Shown: positions 13,465-27,000 of the stretch, in pieces
Layout of the letters: every line of letters begins with the position of its first letter
Position numbering within the stretch: the stretch's first letter is position 1
NCBI RefSeq assembly: GCF_000002995.4
Contig: NW_025062476.1
Span: forward strand, 5,817,001-5,881,000
Length of the DNA: 64,000 nucleotides
Source of the DNA: Brugia malayi
Taxonomy: Eukaryota; Nematoda; Chromadorea; Rhabditida; Onchocercidae
Reading direction: 5' to 3'
Notes under the pieces: model-generated
Seen by the model: the letters and a program-made list of their open reading frames with translations, nothing else
What the model was told of the DNA's origin: nothing
The model's database searches: none
Translations under genes and position numbers: made by a program

Positions 13465-13569
13465 ATGTCGTGTAATATGGTTAAAGGCTATTGTAGACGA
13501 TGCAAAGCCAAGGACGAATTAAATTTTTCCAGACAACAAACATGTAAGCATGAACAATTTTATATGTAG
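13465..13569 (+). CDS. 34-residue Cys-rich micro-ORF with zinc-site pattern
   Basis: An ATG opens a 34-codon frame ending in TAG. It carries GYCRRCKAKDE and, near its end, TCKH, giving a C-x2-C plus C-x-H spacing typical of a small zinc-binding knuckle. A strong donor-like site (CAT|GTAAGC) lies inside the frame, so it could instead be the first exon of a longer protein whose later exons I could not place. An acceptor at the 13735 region (ACTTCAG) would give only a short extension. Unrecognised; coding status is uncertain. Confidence 0.3.
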   Translation: MSCNMVKGYCRRCKAKDELNFSRQQTCKHEQFYM

Positions 13570-16492
13570 CTGCAAATTAGGACTGACACTTTTTTTTATG
13601 CAACTGCAAAGTAGGAGCTTTATGGATGATCGGATCGGAATGCTTCGAACTTCAGAAGAGTGCATTCTAAAACATTTGTATCACACAACACGCAAATGCA
13701 AATAACAACCCACTTCACCACTTCAACACTTCAGCAACGACGCAGATAATGATTGGTTCAATAAACTTGCTGTCTTAGTTTTCAAGTTTAAGGAAGGAAG
13801 CATGGAGTATTACTTTCCTCACCAAGGTAAGACTGAACAGGAATACAGGCATTTATGATATAGTTCGTGATTTCTTTTTTGGAACTTCGTAAAGATGGCA
13901 AATAGTGTCATCCCTATGTAGTACTAAAATAACTGTCTAAAATTAAACTTGCAAAATTTTATTAAACCTCTGGTCGTTTTTTATATATTTCTTTAATTTT
14001 TTGGTAATACTTCAAATGTAAACTTCCAAACCTTCCCAACCATTTGAAATTTTAAACAGTTTTATTTCCAAAAAAAGATCATCTGCTGCACACCTAAACA
14101 CAATAATCTCTAACCAAAGAAAAACTTCCAGTAAAAATTAAGAATGAGAAAGAGGACAAGCAAAAAAAGCGGTCAAATCAAGCAATCTCATCTAATACCT
14201 TTCCACATCTTAAGTAGAAAAATGTGTTGACAGTAAGAATGTTTCGTCAACGAACACAAAATTTTTTTTTAAAAAATAAGTCTGGTGATGCAACCTTCTC
14301 AAATGACGAATTGATAGTGTTTATACAAATAATTTGTGTTCTTTGATTTATTTTACTGCAAGATAAAACGAATGCAAATTACTCTCATGAAAACAGTTTT
14401 CTTTTTTTTTTTGTTCAAATTTGACAAAAACAATTCATGTATCCAAATCCGGTAAAAACAACTATTGTTATCCAACAAATGAAATTAGTTTTGTTAAATA
14501 TTATTATAAAAACAAGCAACATGAAAAACAATACGATTACAAACATATGCTGTATAGCAATGAAATATAGAAATTGTTGACGTTTAGCAATATCTAGGTG
14601 AATGTAAATGTTGGACATCTTTAAAGTTTTGAATCATTCAATAAACAGTAACTTTGTTCAATTTCCAATTATTCGATGTAAAATCATTGAATTGCTTATG
14701 ACATTATTGGAAAGCCGCGAAAACAAAGCTTCGAGCATTTGAATTTTGAGGAATATCACTTAATTTGAATTTGTTTGATAATGTCTTTTAAATCATATCT
14801 CAAATAAAGAAGTATTCACGGTGATAGTGTATTGTTTTAAAACGATGAGAAATGGCAATATATGACAAAGTACAGTCATTTGTTGTTGAAATCGTTAAAT
14901 TATAATGACAAACAAAGTATTACTTTTAGAGTACAAATGCAGAGCAAAAAAGATAGACTTTGGGATCAAATCATTTTGTCTAAAGAGTACCAGAAAAATA
15001 ATTAAATTACACTGAAAAGAATGAGTTAAAGAAATAAATGCAGCAACTTTTGCTGAAATTTGATAAGCCTCTTACAGAATTTGCTTTCACATTGATTTTG
15101 TGTGTGCTAACAAAATGTGCACTATGTACTTTGATCATCGATACAATACGAAAGTTTGCGATAAATTCATAGATTTTGCAACCATTTTTGTATTCAATAA
15201 TTTTTTAATAAAAAAAAAATTGCAAGTTAGTTAACAAAAATTCTATAGATAAATTGATAAACTTTAATTAGATTCCTTTTATGCCGTCTCCATCCTATAT
15301 CGTTTTTTAAAAATTAGTTTTAGTTTATTTTCTTCTCTCTTTTTTCCGTTTTTTTTTTTCTACTTCACCACTTTAGAGTTTTAGAAAAACTGGAAGAAAA
15401 CTATCAATTGTATTCAATTGCAAATCTTTTTTTATTAATAATAATAATAAAGTTCAAAATTATTTTAAAAAATTAAGTAATCCAGTATGACTGCAGTATT
15501 TGATTAACTTCTAATTACAAATTTTTAAAATAAATCAATAGAATCGTATCACTTTTATGCATTTCACTAATGTTAAAGCCTAATGTTTCTCCGCTATTCC
15601 AGTTAAATGGAATGTCACACTGTACTGAATGATGTGACAATACCAACGACTACTTCAATGGTTTGAGGGTCGGCTCGAACACATTTCTGAAAAAGATATC
15701 TGCTTTCAATCAATTTCATAATCATCGAGAAGTCAGTTAACACTTGTCTGTTTTGATTGTGGTTTGAATTACAGACGAATTGCTATGTATGTAATGCAGT
15801 GCTGTAACAGATTTTACTCTCTAGCAATTGCGTTCCACAAAATATTAATCTGTATTATAATATATGGTAATTTCGTATAGGTGTTGTCTATGAGTATGGG
15901 ATGAAGCGGAAAAAATAAACAAAAATAAGCAAAGGATCTTAATGAAGGAAATTATGCTACCAGCCGAATTAGCGCCTACTTTTATTAGAAACTGACTTAG
16001 TTAATCGTTTGAACTCATTTTGTAGTGGGAATTGGCTTACAACAAACCGTATTATTACAGTTAATAAAAAGCAATCAGTCTTTAGCTATGTAGTAGAAGT
16101 AGCTTAGTGATATTACGTCAGTTGCTTATAAGAATGACTGTTAAACTGGAAGTTCTCTACAATATTTCAATATTGCAAGTAGGATTAGTTTATAACAAAG
16201 AAAGTTAATTGCACAATAAAATTGGGAGCAATTTTCTGCGTATTGAGCAATGCATTTTTTGTCAAAAGACTGTAACACTCTAAACAATGCTGATAAGCTT
16301 AGTTCCATTTTTTGAAGGATTAATGACGGATAAATGATTTCTCATTTGAGATATAAAATTGAAGCACTTTTATATTTGTATAAGGAATATTTAAATAAGA
16401 CAATCTTTAGTTTTATGGATTAAATACAAATTGGCAATGAACAGCAGATGAACATTTAATAATAATAAACAATTGATGGAAATGATGAGAGT

Positions 16493-16513
16493 TATATATA
16501 TATATATATATAT
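16493..16513. repeat. (TA)n microsatellite
   Basis: Uninterrupted alternating T and A, about ten units, read directly. Confidence 0.9.
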
Positions 16514-19384
16514 GCTTCAATTTCATTCAGTATTTTAATTTTTCAACATTTCAATATATTCAAAGGCTTTTAACTTCTTTGTATGGATGAAATATTTTGC
16601 AAAAGAATCCAACATTTTGATTCTCGAATGTTAATAAAAAGCAATATTATGGATCAGAATTAATAGAAACTCCTAAAATTAGTGTAATAAGGAAAAAGCG
16701 ATCATCAACTAATTTTAAATCACATTTCTATACTTTAAAACAAGCAAATTAATTTACTGCAATACTTCAAGTATCCTGTTATGTTAAGTAAAATTTAACT
16801 GAGTAATGAGCTCCAGACAAAATAACATTTGTAAACATTGCTATAATATGTTAAATTCGTTCCATATTTTCTTTTCTTACTTTATGTTCGAGAAATGCGT
16901 GTTTTTGTTAATGAATGCTATTTCTTCTTTTTCAGTGAATATTTCAATTAATATAGGCCAAACTCTAACTTTCTGATTCATAATCTGGTTCAGAAAGACG
17001 CAGTCCATTTATTTATTTAACTGAAGGATGATAGTTCTGCTAAAGTAATTCATTTCGAATTTGGGACAAGAAGTTAGTTTATTCTTAATAAATAGTTCAA
17101 TAATGCTAAAATATTATCGATGAAGGAAGAAGGAAAAAACCTTATATTGATTTTCACTGATTTTAAGTTGCAAATGTGCCATCGATTAACACATTACTTT
17201 ACTTCATTTTGATTAAAAGAAAAACTTTTGCTTCATCCAGAAACTTTTTTTTACTTAACTGTTATCATACAGAAACTTAAAAATTATCCTGTTGAATTGG
17301 TTTAAAAAACGCAAAAAAGTCTCTGCATATTATTACCAATTTCAAATTCATTCCACTAAGTATAAATAAAATCAGCAATACAATATGTCCATTTATTCAT
17401 TTTATTCATATATTCTTTAACATCATTTACAACATCTTTCTTGTAAATAGGAAATCTTTTTCAATAATAAAAGAATGTACTAAGAATATAAAACTTTCAT
17501 GTTCTCAAATAAAATATTTTTAGAATTTTTCTTTCCATGGCTAGACTATTTTTGAGTAAATTTCAATTTGATTGCGTGTTTTAATCTAAAGTGATTATTT
17601 GCAATAACAACATCGATATTCTAACAAATTACTAAATTCAAAACAGAAGAGTAATTATTTTTCAATGAATGTTTTACAGCTCCCCTAACTTACTTTTCAG
17701 TAGATGAATAATTAGCAGAGAAATGAAAACTTAAAAAAAAGTGATATCCAAAACAATTTACTGGATATACTATAGTTCTTATATACTATCATTTAAAATT
17801 TTCGAAAATATAATTGAACAAAATGATCCTAAGAGATGTTTTGCTAAATACATTTCAACTAGTTTTTGTCCATCTATGCAAAAAATCACAGTGAGATTCC
17901 ACCTGGTAAATGTAAGAGAAGATAAATGCTAGATGAATATCTTCTGTTATGTTTACTAAGCTGCAGTTAGCATTTATTTATTTTATTTTAAGACTTAAAT
18001 TTAAAAGTGCTTGAAGTAAATCTGTTTTAGTTGAAGGAATTAGTGGATTACTGCATAAGCAAAGTGTTCGATCAAATGTTGAGCAAGAAATAGAATGGAA
18101 ATACGACGTTTTCTAGCATTTGCTCTTTTGCGATTTTTATCCGTTTAGATTGTTTTGGTGAAAGCTATAGAATGGAAGGAAATTATTAATTTTTGTATTT
18201 TATGGAACGGAAAGTAGTTCAGTCACTCCCTAAATGTGAAAAAACAAAACTGAATAATCCACTTTCTACGTTTTATATTGTTATACCATTTGTCTTCTGA
18301 ACCAAATTCAATTTTATTTCTTAACTTTGACATCATATCATTCCATTTCTAAGACATGAAATTAACAGAAATTAGAACTCATTGAAAACACACCTGTTTC
18401 TGATTTCTGCTGCATTCACATAATTCTGCATCTCGAAAATGCATTACCATTGCTTGTTCTTACCGACAAATGCAGCTTTAGCAACTTGAAAAGGTAATAC
18501 TGTCTCTTTCCTTCTGGTTCTTTTCTTTTTAGCTGAGTCATGGATCAACTATCTGTTCCCGTTGCATATTGCTCGTTTTTCATGCGCTGGATTTTTTTCT
18601 AAATTATTCAAATATTTCTGCTTTTGTTCTTTGATATGCTTACTAGACAGATGGATTGATATATTATTGTTGTAATCAGCCACTAATGTTTTTCAATTAT
18701 TCAAATATTGGCTTTCATTATGATTAAGTGTAGCAGGAAATAATACATACAAAAGTGATCAACGAAGCATTTGTTTACATTACTTAAAAATAATTCATCA
18801 CTATCGGATTGTGAAATTTAGTCGTTTATTGAACGATTTTCCTTCTTACCTATACTTTTTTGATTTGAATCCTAAAGTCATTTAGGTATAGTATTTCTTC
18901 TTTATTTACAGTTTATGATTAATCATTTATTTCTTTTTCCTTAATGTTATTTTATATTGATTTCGATTGTTCATATATTATTGTCTTTCAATCTTCTCAA
19001 AGAAAGGATAGCGGTTATTTTAGCAGAACTTAAGAATCTTCAAAAAACTAAAGTTTGATGAAAATTATTTCGGTATTTATTGATTACTTCGTGAGCAATA
19101 TATTTTCCAGAACTCGGTTCTCTTATTTACAAAAAGCATCCCTTCAAATATTTTTTTTTCGTTTAAAATTCTTGTTTACTTTAGCCAGTGATAGCTGGAA
19201 GATATGATAATAGTGGAAAAGTAGAAGAAAAAGGAATAACTATTGTTGGATCGTGGTCACCTCGTCGAATTACGCAATTCCAGTGATCTTGTCTTGCCAA
19301 ATAATTTTTCATCGATACATTTAATGTTTTCATGTGAAGAAATGTGAACGAAAAATTGAACAAGTTAGTAAAAACCATTAATCA

Positions 19385-19705
19385 ACAAAATGTTTGTATT
19401 GATGATAGCTAGAGAAAGTTTTATTTCAGTTTGATAAAGAAGAGAACTATAGATTGCCAAATATATAGTAATATCAGCAGAAGTTCACGGATCCTAACTT
19501 TATTTAAATGTAATTCAGATGAATTTCGTTTGCGGAGACTTTGTAGATGAGAGCTACAAAGGTGATTGATGGTATCGTCTCATCCGAGAGCCATGCTAAT
19601 ACTACTACTTTACCACTAATAGCTTTTATTATTACTGATAAAATTGGTGTATTGTTGTTGGCTAGAAAAAGTTTCATTCTGTTTTGATAAAGAAAAAAAA
19701 AAACA
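19385..19705. repeat. Pair of related 50-base blocks
   Basis: On the minus strand, a block containing TTCTTTATCAAA, then ACTTT, CTAGC and CAATACA occurs near 19690 and again near 19435. Each lies just before a short open frame. The rest of the two segments is not clearly alignable, so this is a partial duplication or a decayed element. Confidence 0.35.
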
Positions 19706-20568
19706 TAAAACATGAGAGTCTCAAAATTTCTTCAAAGTTTCGAATGCTCATTCATACGTTCAATGCTTTCACTGCTGATATACAATATATTAATTATTAA
19801 TAATGTCCTAGATTTTTTTTTAGTCTTAGATAATATTTTGTTTTGACAAAGTGATCAATTAATACCGTAGTGGTTAGCTCAAAAAGTGATTCCATAGGTA
19901 GTTCACAAAGTTTATCAAATTCAAAAGAAACTATTTATGAAGAGTTAATCGTTGAAGCCATAGGTAAAGCATTGTTCAAATCCCTTACTTCTGGACAAAT
20001 TAAAGCTAACGAACTGGTTATTGAGTAGTCTGCAGTAGTAATGATTTCCTTAGCGATATGGTTTAAGATTCCACATTTTATTACGATGTAAAACATTGAT
20101 AGTGTCATCTTTGCTCATAAGCTTCTGGATAATATTTTGTTCTGACAAAGTGATGCTGTTTTTGTGAATTTCGAAGGAAATTAAACAATTCCATTAGTAA
20201 ATGAAATGGTGTAAAACTTCTGATATGAGATGATACAAGCGTAAGAAATCAAGATATGTGAAGTAGGCAGGTTGAATAGTATTTGATCGAAAAACTGATA
20301 TTATCAATGTTTATTTCAATTAAAACTTTTGCAACATTTATTTATTAAATATGGTTAAAACAACAAAATTTGATTGAGACTAGTTTATAAGTGGCGCCTA
20401 ATCCGATGAATTTTAATTGATAATCGCCCAGTTGGATCATTTATTCCGGATAAAATACAGCCGATTTGATGAAATGATTTTTTTCTTTGCGAACTTCCTG
20501 TACAACTTCCTTCGTACAGCCATGCGCTTCTGTAATTTTCGGCTTCAAAAGATGCAAGCTGCTTGGAT

Positions 20569-22617
20569 TTAATGAAGTTGTGGTCTAATATTCTCTGATA
20601 AAATTGTGATTTGCATTGCACTATTATCCACGCGTCAGTTTCAAATTTGACTGGTATTGCAGATCGATCTTAATATTAGTTCTTTTTTTCTACCTTTTCT
20701 CTCCTGCAAATTTCCATACGACTAGGGCATTTCTATCTACTGGAAGTATTCGGTCATCTTGATTTACAGCAAATATTTTTGCTTTTTCCTGAGACGTCTT
20801 TTGTGCATCGAGAGTAAAATTCGGGTAGTCCACTTTCATCTGATATACGGATTGTTGTTTATTCTTCTCAGGAACCGTATAGAATGCATAAGTACCACTT
20901 GGATCCATCTATGAATTTTCATTTATAAATAGAAGATCAGATTTACTGTTGATTTTGGCTTAATGTTCAGAAATTCTATCCCAGAACCCCAGAAACCTAA
21001 AGCTCAAATCAGGAAATTTTAGATCAAACTCATTTTTACATTAAGCTATTTCACTCATAGCTCACCTTAAAAGATAATTATTTCATAAAAAAGCTACTTC
21101 ATTATAAATTATAAGAATAAATTTTCCTACAAGCAATTGCGAAAATTTCATATGAATCTCTTCGGAACGAATCTTCATAATCCGCATCCCGCTGTCGATA
21201 GTTTTGATTTGTAACACCTCGTGTCCCTAAATCGATTTAAAAAGTGCAAACTGTGCAAATATTTGAAACTTTGGAAACTATCCTTATTTTTAATAGTTTG
21301 TTGTTAGTACTTGCTATGTGTCTGTTCACTTCACTGTGGTTTAGTAGGATATAATACTGCCAGAAATAATTCCATCTTACCGTGTGCAATGAATCATTGT
21401 TATTTTGGTGAACGAAATGTAGTAAGCCTCGACCCATATCTATAGTTGTCAAGAAGATATCAGTGTATCCTGATACAAGACGACTAACTTGATCCCGATA
21501 GAAATAGCGGAAATGAGTTGGTTGATTTCTCACCGATTGTGCCACGACAATTGTTAATTCTGCTTATTTAAAACTGCATAATGAAACGAGATGTGAAAAA
21601 TTTTTTTGTTGAATTCTTTCTAACAATTTTAACAAACGTATTTGTCAGTTTCTGGTAGATGAATGAATCTTAGTGTATAATCTGAATTTACTTAACGATT
21701 TGAATTCATATTTTACATTTGTTTTGGTTTACGCATTTTTTTAAGTATGTAGAAATGCATGCCATTTTGAATTTTAGCAAAATTTAGTTATCTTGAATCG
21801 ATCTAGGTTACATACACCATCAATTGAAAGTATCTGTCATAAGTGTATTGTGTCACTGATTCAATGAATCAATGAAAGAAAAAGTTGTTTAAGTACCAAC
21901 AAGTATTAACAAACAAATAATAAATAATAGATGCTATCATTTGAAAACTAGCAAATTGAATAAAAATGTTCTTGAACCTTTCAGCAGAATATAAAATTTG
22001 TCTAGCAAATTCTGGAATATTTAACATCAGAAAAGACAAAAACAATGAGAACAAAAAAGACCGAATTCCTGTAGATCTTACGGTTTGTTGTACTGTCGAA
22101 ATTTACAATAATAGTAACATTCAGATCTAAACCAATTAAAACCGGATGCATATTACCGAATGAGCATCGAATATCTTGAGCTTGTAGTGCTCTTATTACT
22201 GCTGGTTCATGCATTATCACTTTACTTCAAAACAATTTGAAACAATTAATAGAGTAATTTTTAAGAAAATAATGATATGATAGCGACAAATAATTCACTG
22301 GAATGAGAGTTCGTGTTAACTTCAATTAACACATTCAGAAAGTATGGAAGAGTTGAGTTTTTAGCATCGAGACGCTCGACATTAGCATTAGCAAACTTTT
22401 TTCAAAAAATTTCAGAAAGTGCAAACCTCTGCTTGTAGAAGTGCAAACCATGCAGACTTTGCACAATAGTCAACATATTCTCTACTCGAAAATCAGATTC
22501 AATTTTGACCATTGTAGATACACAGGAATCTGCATAACCTACTCCCAAGTAATATTCATAATCTTTCTGATTTAAATATTCCAGCAGCAATGACATATCG
22601 CAGCGTAGAGGTGTTCC
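20569..22617 (-). CDS. Unrecognised multi-exon protein, 3' part
   Basis: Five minus-strand exons fit together in phase: 22617-22427, 22224-22082, 21559-21381, 20908-20694 and 20620-20569 (stop TAA). They encode about 259 residues. Donors are AG|GTTTGC, C|GTAAGA, ACG|GTAAGA and AG|GTAGAA; acceptors are good except TTTTGAAG before the second exon. No signal or membrane segment is evident in the part seen. Alternating hydrophobic stretches such as DLNVTIIVNF, LTIVVAQS, YTDIFLTTIDMG and NALVVWKF suggest beta-strands, possibly a beta-propeller (WD40 or Sema-like fold), but I do not recognise the family. The first exon begins in phase 0 without a start codon, so the 5' end is missing; a possible extra exon lies near 23105-23160. 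Neighbour of the rml-2 gene on the same strand. The gene is confident, the function unknown. Confidence 0.65.
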
Positions 22618-24081
22618 CTAAATACGACCCTCTTATTGGAAGGCAACATTATTTCACTTGTTATGCAAGTCAAATGTGTTCCTCGACTGTTAAAAACCTT
22701 TCAAACGATCTATAAAGAATGAGTTAGAGTATCGTATTTTTAGAATCAAGATGAATATTGCCCCATAATTTGAGCAGTATCAACATCAAAAATAATTAAA
22801 AAACCTGAAGCAAGCAGAAAGTAATGAGCCAAAAGATTTGATAAATGACATAGTCATTAACCATTGCAACAGATTAATAAAATATGCAGAAAGAAGACTT
22901 ACATTCCATTTATATAAGAAGAAAATTATGCAAAATGCTTATAACACATTGTTATTTTATTTTTCGCTGTATCCTAAATAATTAATCAGTTGATTTAGCA
23001 AAGGGGGTATAAAGTTCCTGCATTTATCGCGGTCTTTTATTCCCTTTTCCAACCTTTTGCTTTTTATAAATTGCTTGAATCGAAGCTTATTTATGCTCAA
23101 GAATATGAGATCTTCACTGATCCGAATTCTTCGTCTTTCCTTTCTCAACAATACAATGTCACTAAAAATGGCGATGTAAAATTAACATAACTTCTAATTA
23201 AGCTAAAAATAGTACCCGGCACGTAGCTAATATAAATATTGGTATCAGTATTAAATGAAGAGATTTACTAAGCGTAAATTAACGAATTGTGGGATGGTAA
23301 TCAATTATAACTGCATGTGTCATGCATCTTGTCTATAGCAAACCCAAAACCAATATGCTTCCATTGTAGTGTCAATACATTAAGGAAGACTTCGAATTAT
23401 GCAGTTGCACGACGGGAATTCTGATAGATTATTTGCTGTTTAAACAGCCTTTGCTGGGGCAGCAGATATAAAGTTAGATGCTGATACAATAATGATTCTG
23501 AAGATGAGGTTTTAATCCTAATGTGATAGCGTACTCATTTCTTCTACTCGCTGGAAAGAAAGATTTTAATCATTGTGTTCCAAATCAGCTTTTTTATTTA
23601 GAAATACCAAGCGAAATTTGGCGCCTGAAAGACAACGATGGAACAAAGACGTAAGTTCATGATGGTCGTGACTCAACAATGATCATTAAAAAAGCAATGT
23701 TCCATATTATATTTTAGCAGCCGCCTTCATGTCCAAAGAATTTAGGAAAAATTATTATTGAACTATTTGCTGTTTTAAAATATTACAATTGCTTTTTAAT
23801 TGAATATTTGAGTGTTGATATCTTAAAACTGTATTTAGGAAAATATGTATAATGATTTTACTTCTGGTCACTGCTTTTATTTGTCACTAGTTCATAATGC
23901 TGTTAGAAACTCATTTACACTAAACAATAATTTGCAAAGAACGTCTTACACTTTGGATTATGAAATAAACCATTCAATACTGACAACTTGAATTTTAGCA
24001 GTGTCATTTAAAAAAGCCATATTTTATTAATGCTATTTTGATCTACAAATATATTGTGATTACCTAAATACAACAATTGAA
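22618..24081. other. Region between two minus-strand genes
   Basis: It should contain the missing 5' exons of the gene at 20569-22617. A basic open frame at 22957-23160 follows a TTTTTAG acceptor, but no join could be fixed. Nothing else was recognised. Confidence 0.35.
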
Positions 24082-27000
24082 TCAGTTGAGGTTATCTCTG
24101 ATTTTCATGAAACCCTTCCGTAGACTGTCGAAACTGTTCGGAATTTTTGGACAAAGCTTTTCCAATTTGGACGTATCCAAAGCACAGTTTCCTTTAGTCG
24201 TGCAAAGTTCACGATATTTGTCATCATTTGCATCTAATAACTCATAGTGATGGATGTCCGAACAAACAATCTAAAATTATTTGTTACTTAGAAAATAGCT
24301 TGTGGTTTTTTCTCTAAAGTTATACATGACGTTAGATCAACCTCCTTATAAAGTTCCAGTATTTGAGAAAAACTGATCGGCTGGGGATTGACTAAATTCA
24401 AATTACCACCAACACGTCTTTCCATGAGATCAATTAGTGCTGGTATGCAGTCATCAAGTATTGTTATCGATACTGGGATGTCGAAGATTTGCCTTAAAAA
24501 CGAATAAACCATTTTTTTTTTTTTGGAACAAAATTAAGTAAAACATAAGCAAAAACGAAAGATGAAAAAAAATGGAAAGTTTAAAGACCCAAATAAAAAA
24601 AAATTTTACTTATATCCCAAAATTTTGGTCAACAGATTTCTCTCTTCGTCTAAACAGAAATTCAAAGGTAACGTTATTCGAGCATTTAAGCATTCCTTGA
24701 TTCCACCGTGATATTGTTGTATCATACGATCAGTGAAACCTTTCACAATTGAATATGAATTTCCGAAAAATGTTGGCAAATCTAAAACTAATCATTAAAT
24801 AAACTCAAGTAATAGACTTCTTCATATATAATAATTCCTGAAAATATTTTCAATCAGCAATACAATTACACAAATAGATGAAAGATCTTTTCAGCTTACA
24901 CAAATAGATGAAAGATCTTTTCAGCTCTTCACAAACATTACAACTGTTACCATCACTTACTGCAACAGGACACAACTAAAAGTTGTTTCTAATATACCAT
25001 CATCAGTAAATCCTTTGCCGCCTATCGGATGCTCCTGATCATATGCAAATATATATCCAGTCCCGACGTAGGTGAAATGCAAACCCAATGTTTGACATAT
25101 TCTCGCTAAAGTCACCGTTGAGTACAAATTATCTCGTATATTCTCGAAAGTTTGATTTGGTCCTCCTGGAAAAATCTTTGACTATATATTTTGAATGACT
25201 CAAATTTTCAGAGCTGAAGAAATTCAAAAACGTATTCATATGAAATCCCAATATTGCTAGTATTTTATTAAATCTGATACAAATCCTCTTAGGTTATTTG
25301 AACCTTCTAGATATTCCACTGTTTTGAATTTACCACCGTGCGTTCTTCCCGTACAACACAGTACATGTGTACAGGAAATACCATTTAACTCATCCAAAAC
25401 CTGAAATAAACTACATCAGTGACTAAAAAAAAAGTTAAACTTCAAACCACCTTCTGCTTATTTGTTGGTAAAAAATCTAAATCTCAGTATGTCATTGATA
25501 TCAAGCAATTTGAAAACTACACACCTCCTTATCGCTATTCTTTCCAACTCGACACTTGGCCAGCGTAAAATGGATCTTCCGCTCAAGTAATTTCTTACAG
25601 CACTGCTGTCCAATCCAACCTTTGCCACCATAAATAACAACGGTCATCTTCTGACTCCTTTTAGGCAGATTTAATGCAGAAACGATAACTCGACTAATGC
25701 CTAAAATTGATTGTTTTTCATTTAAAATTCAAACAACATAAGAATTAAGCAACTGGAAGAATAATCTCGCTCAGGAATTTATGGCAATTGAATCAAATCT
25801 ATCTGCATAAAATACGCTTGAAAACATTTTAGTAGTAATGCGTTTTCATTGAAATTACATATTTGGCAAGGTCAAGTAATGTATTTCAGAGTATATATCT
25901 TTACTGAATCAAGAGGCAAAATCCTAGCATCTTTTTGATAAAAATTAAAAAAGAGATCCTGAAAAATGTGTTATAAATAGTATACCCCAAAAAATTACCT
26001 TCTTCAAATGACACTTTTGGTGACCAACCAGTATCCAGACTAATTTTACTGTAATCAAGCAGATAACGTAAATCGTTATATGGCCGATCCAGTATACCAA
26101 CAAATTCCACAGGGGTTAGACTTCGTCCAAGTTGCCGGTCTACTTCCGCTTGTATAACGTGAGCAAGATCAATTACTGCAAAAAATGATAAACTTATAGC
26201 GAATCAATCAAGAAGTGATTAAAGAAATATCTAAAGTTTAAAATACCATTCATTTCAAAATAAGTTCCGATGTTGTAAATTTCATGAATTTTTCCACTTT
26301 CGACGGCCTTTCGAATACCTTCAGCTGCATCGTCAACATATAGCCATGAACGTAACTGTTTGCCACTACCTTGCACAGTAAATTTTTCCATATTTTTTGC
26401 TAATTTAATGAAACGAGGAATTACCTAAAATTGCTTCTAATCATCATCAATAATCTTAAAGGTTCATAGTAGAGATGAGCCTTTCAAACTTTTTCAAATA
26501 TTTTTTATTGCAATTAATCTGATATTCTAAAAATTTTCTATTTAAGAAAGTCTGAATCAAGAAATCTAATCTACAGATTATTTCGCTTACTGCTACAATA
26601 TGTTATAAAAAACCTTAACATCCCACTGATTAGGTCCATAGATATTGTTGATACGTAATATAATGATTGGCATTGCAAACAAGTCGCAGCAAATATGTGC
26701 ATATGATTCACAAGCTGCCTAAAAACAAGCTGAAAGTTTCAGTCTGGTTTTTCTAAAAGTTTCCTTTTAAAATTTTGTTTTCCTCACCTTTGTAGCCGCA
26801 TAAGGATTTCCAGGCAAAAGAACTGCGTCCTCTATTTTGCCTTTTTCATCTGCTACCAGGTTAGAATCACCGTATACCTTCAAAACAAATAATAAGTCTT
26901 ATGTAAGGAAGAAACAGTTATTTTAAAAAATAGATAAATTTCATGAAAATTTGAAGAATTCCACAAAATGTATATATTGCGACATTTCCTTGTTTCGACA

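Larger units (their letters stand above)
13570..20568. other. Gene-poor AT-rich stretch
   Basis: No gene is supported. A (TA)n microsatellite sits at 16493-16513. Two small minus-strand open frames at 19181-19378 and 19504-19713 follow related sequence blocks, but neither resembles a known protein. Confidence 0.4.
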
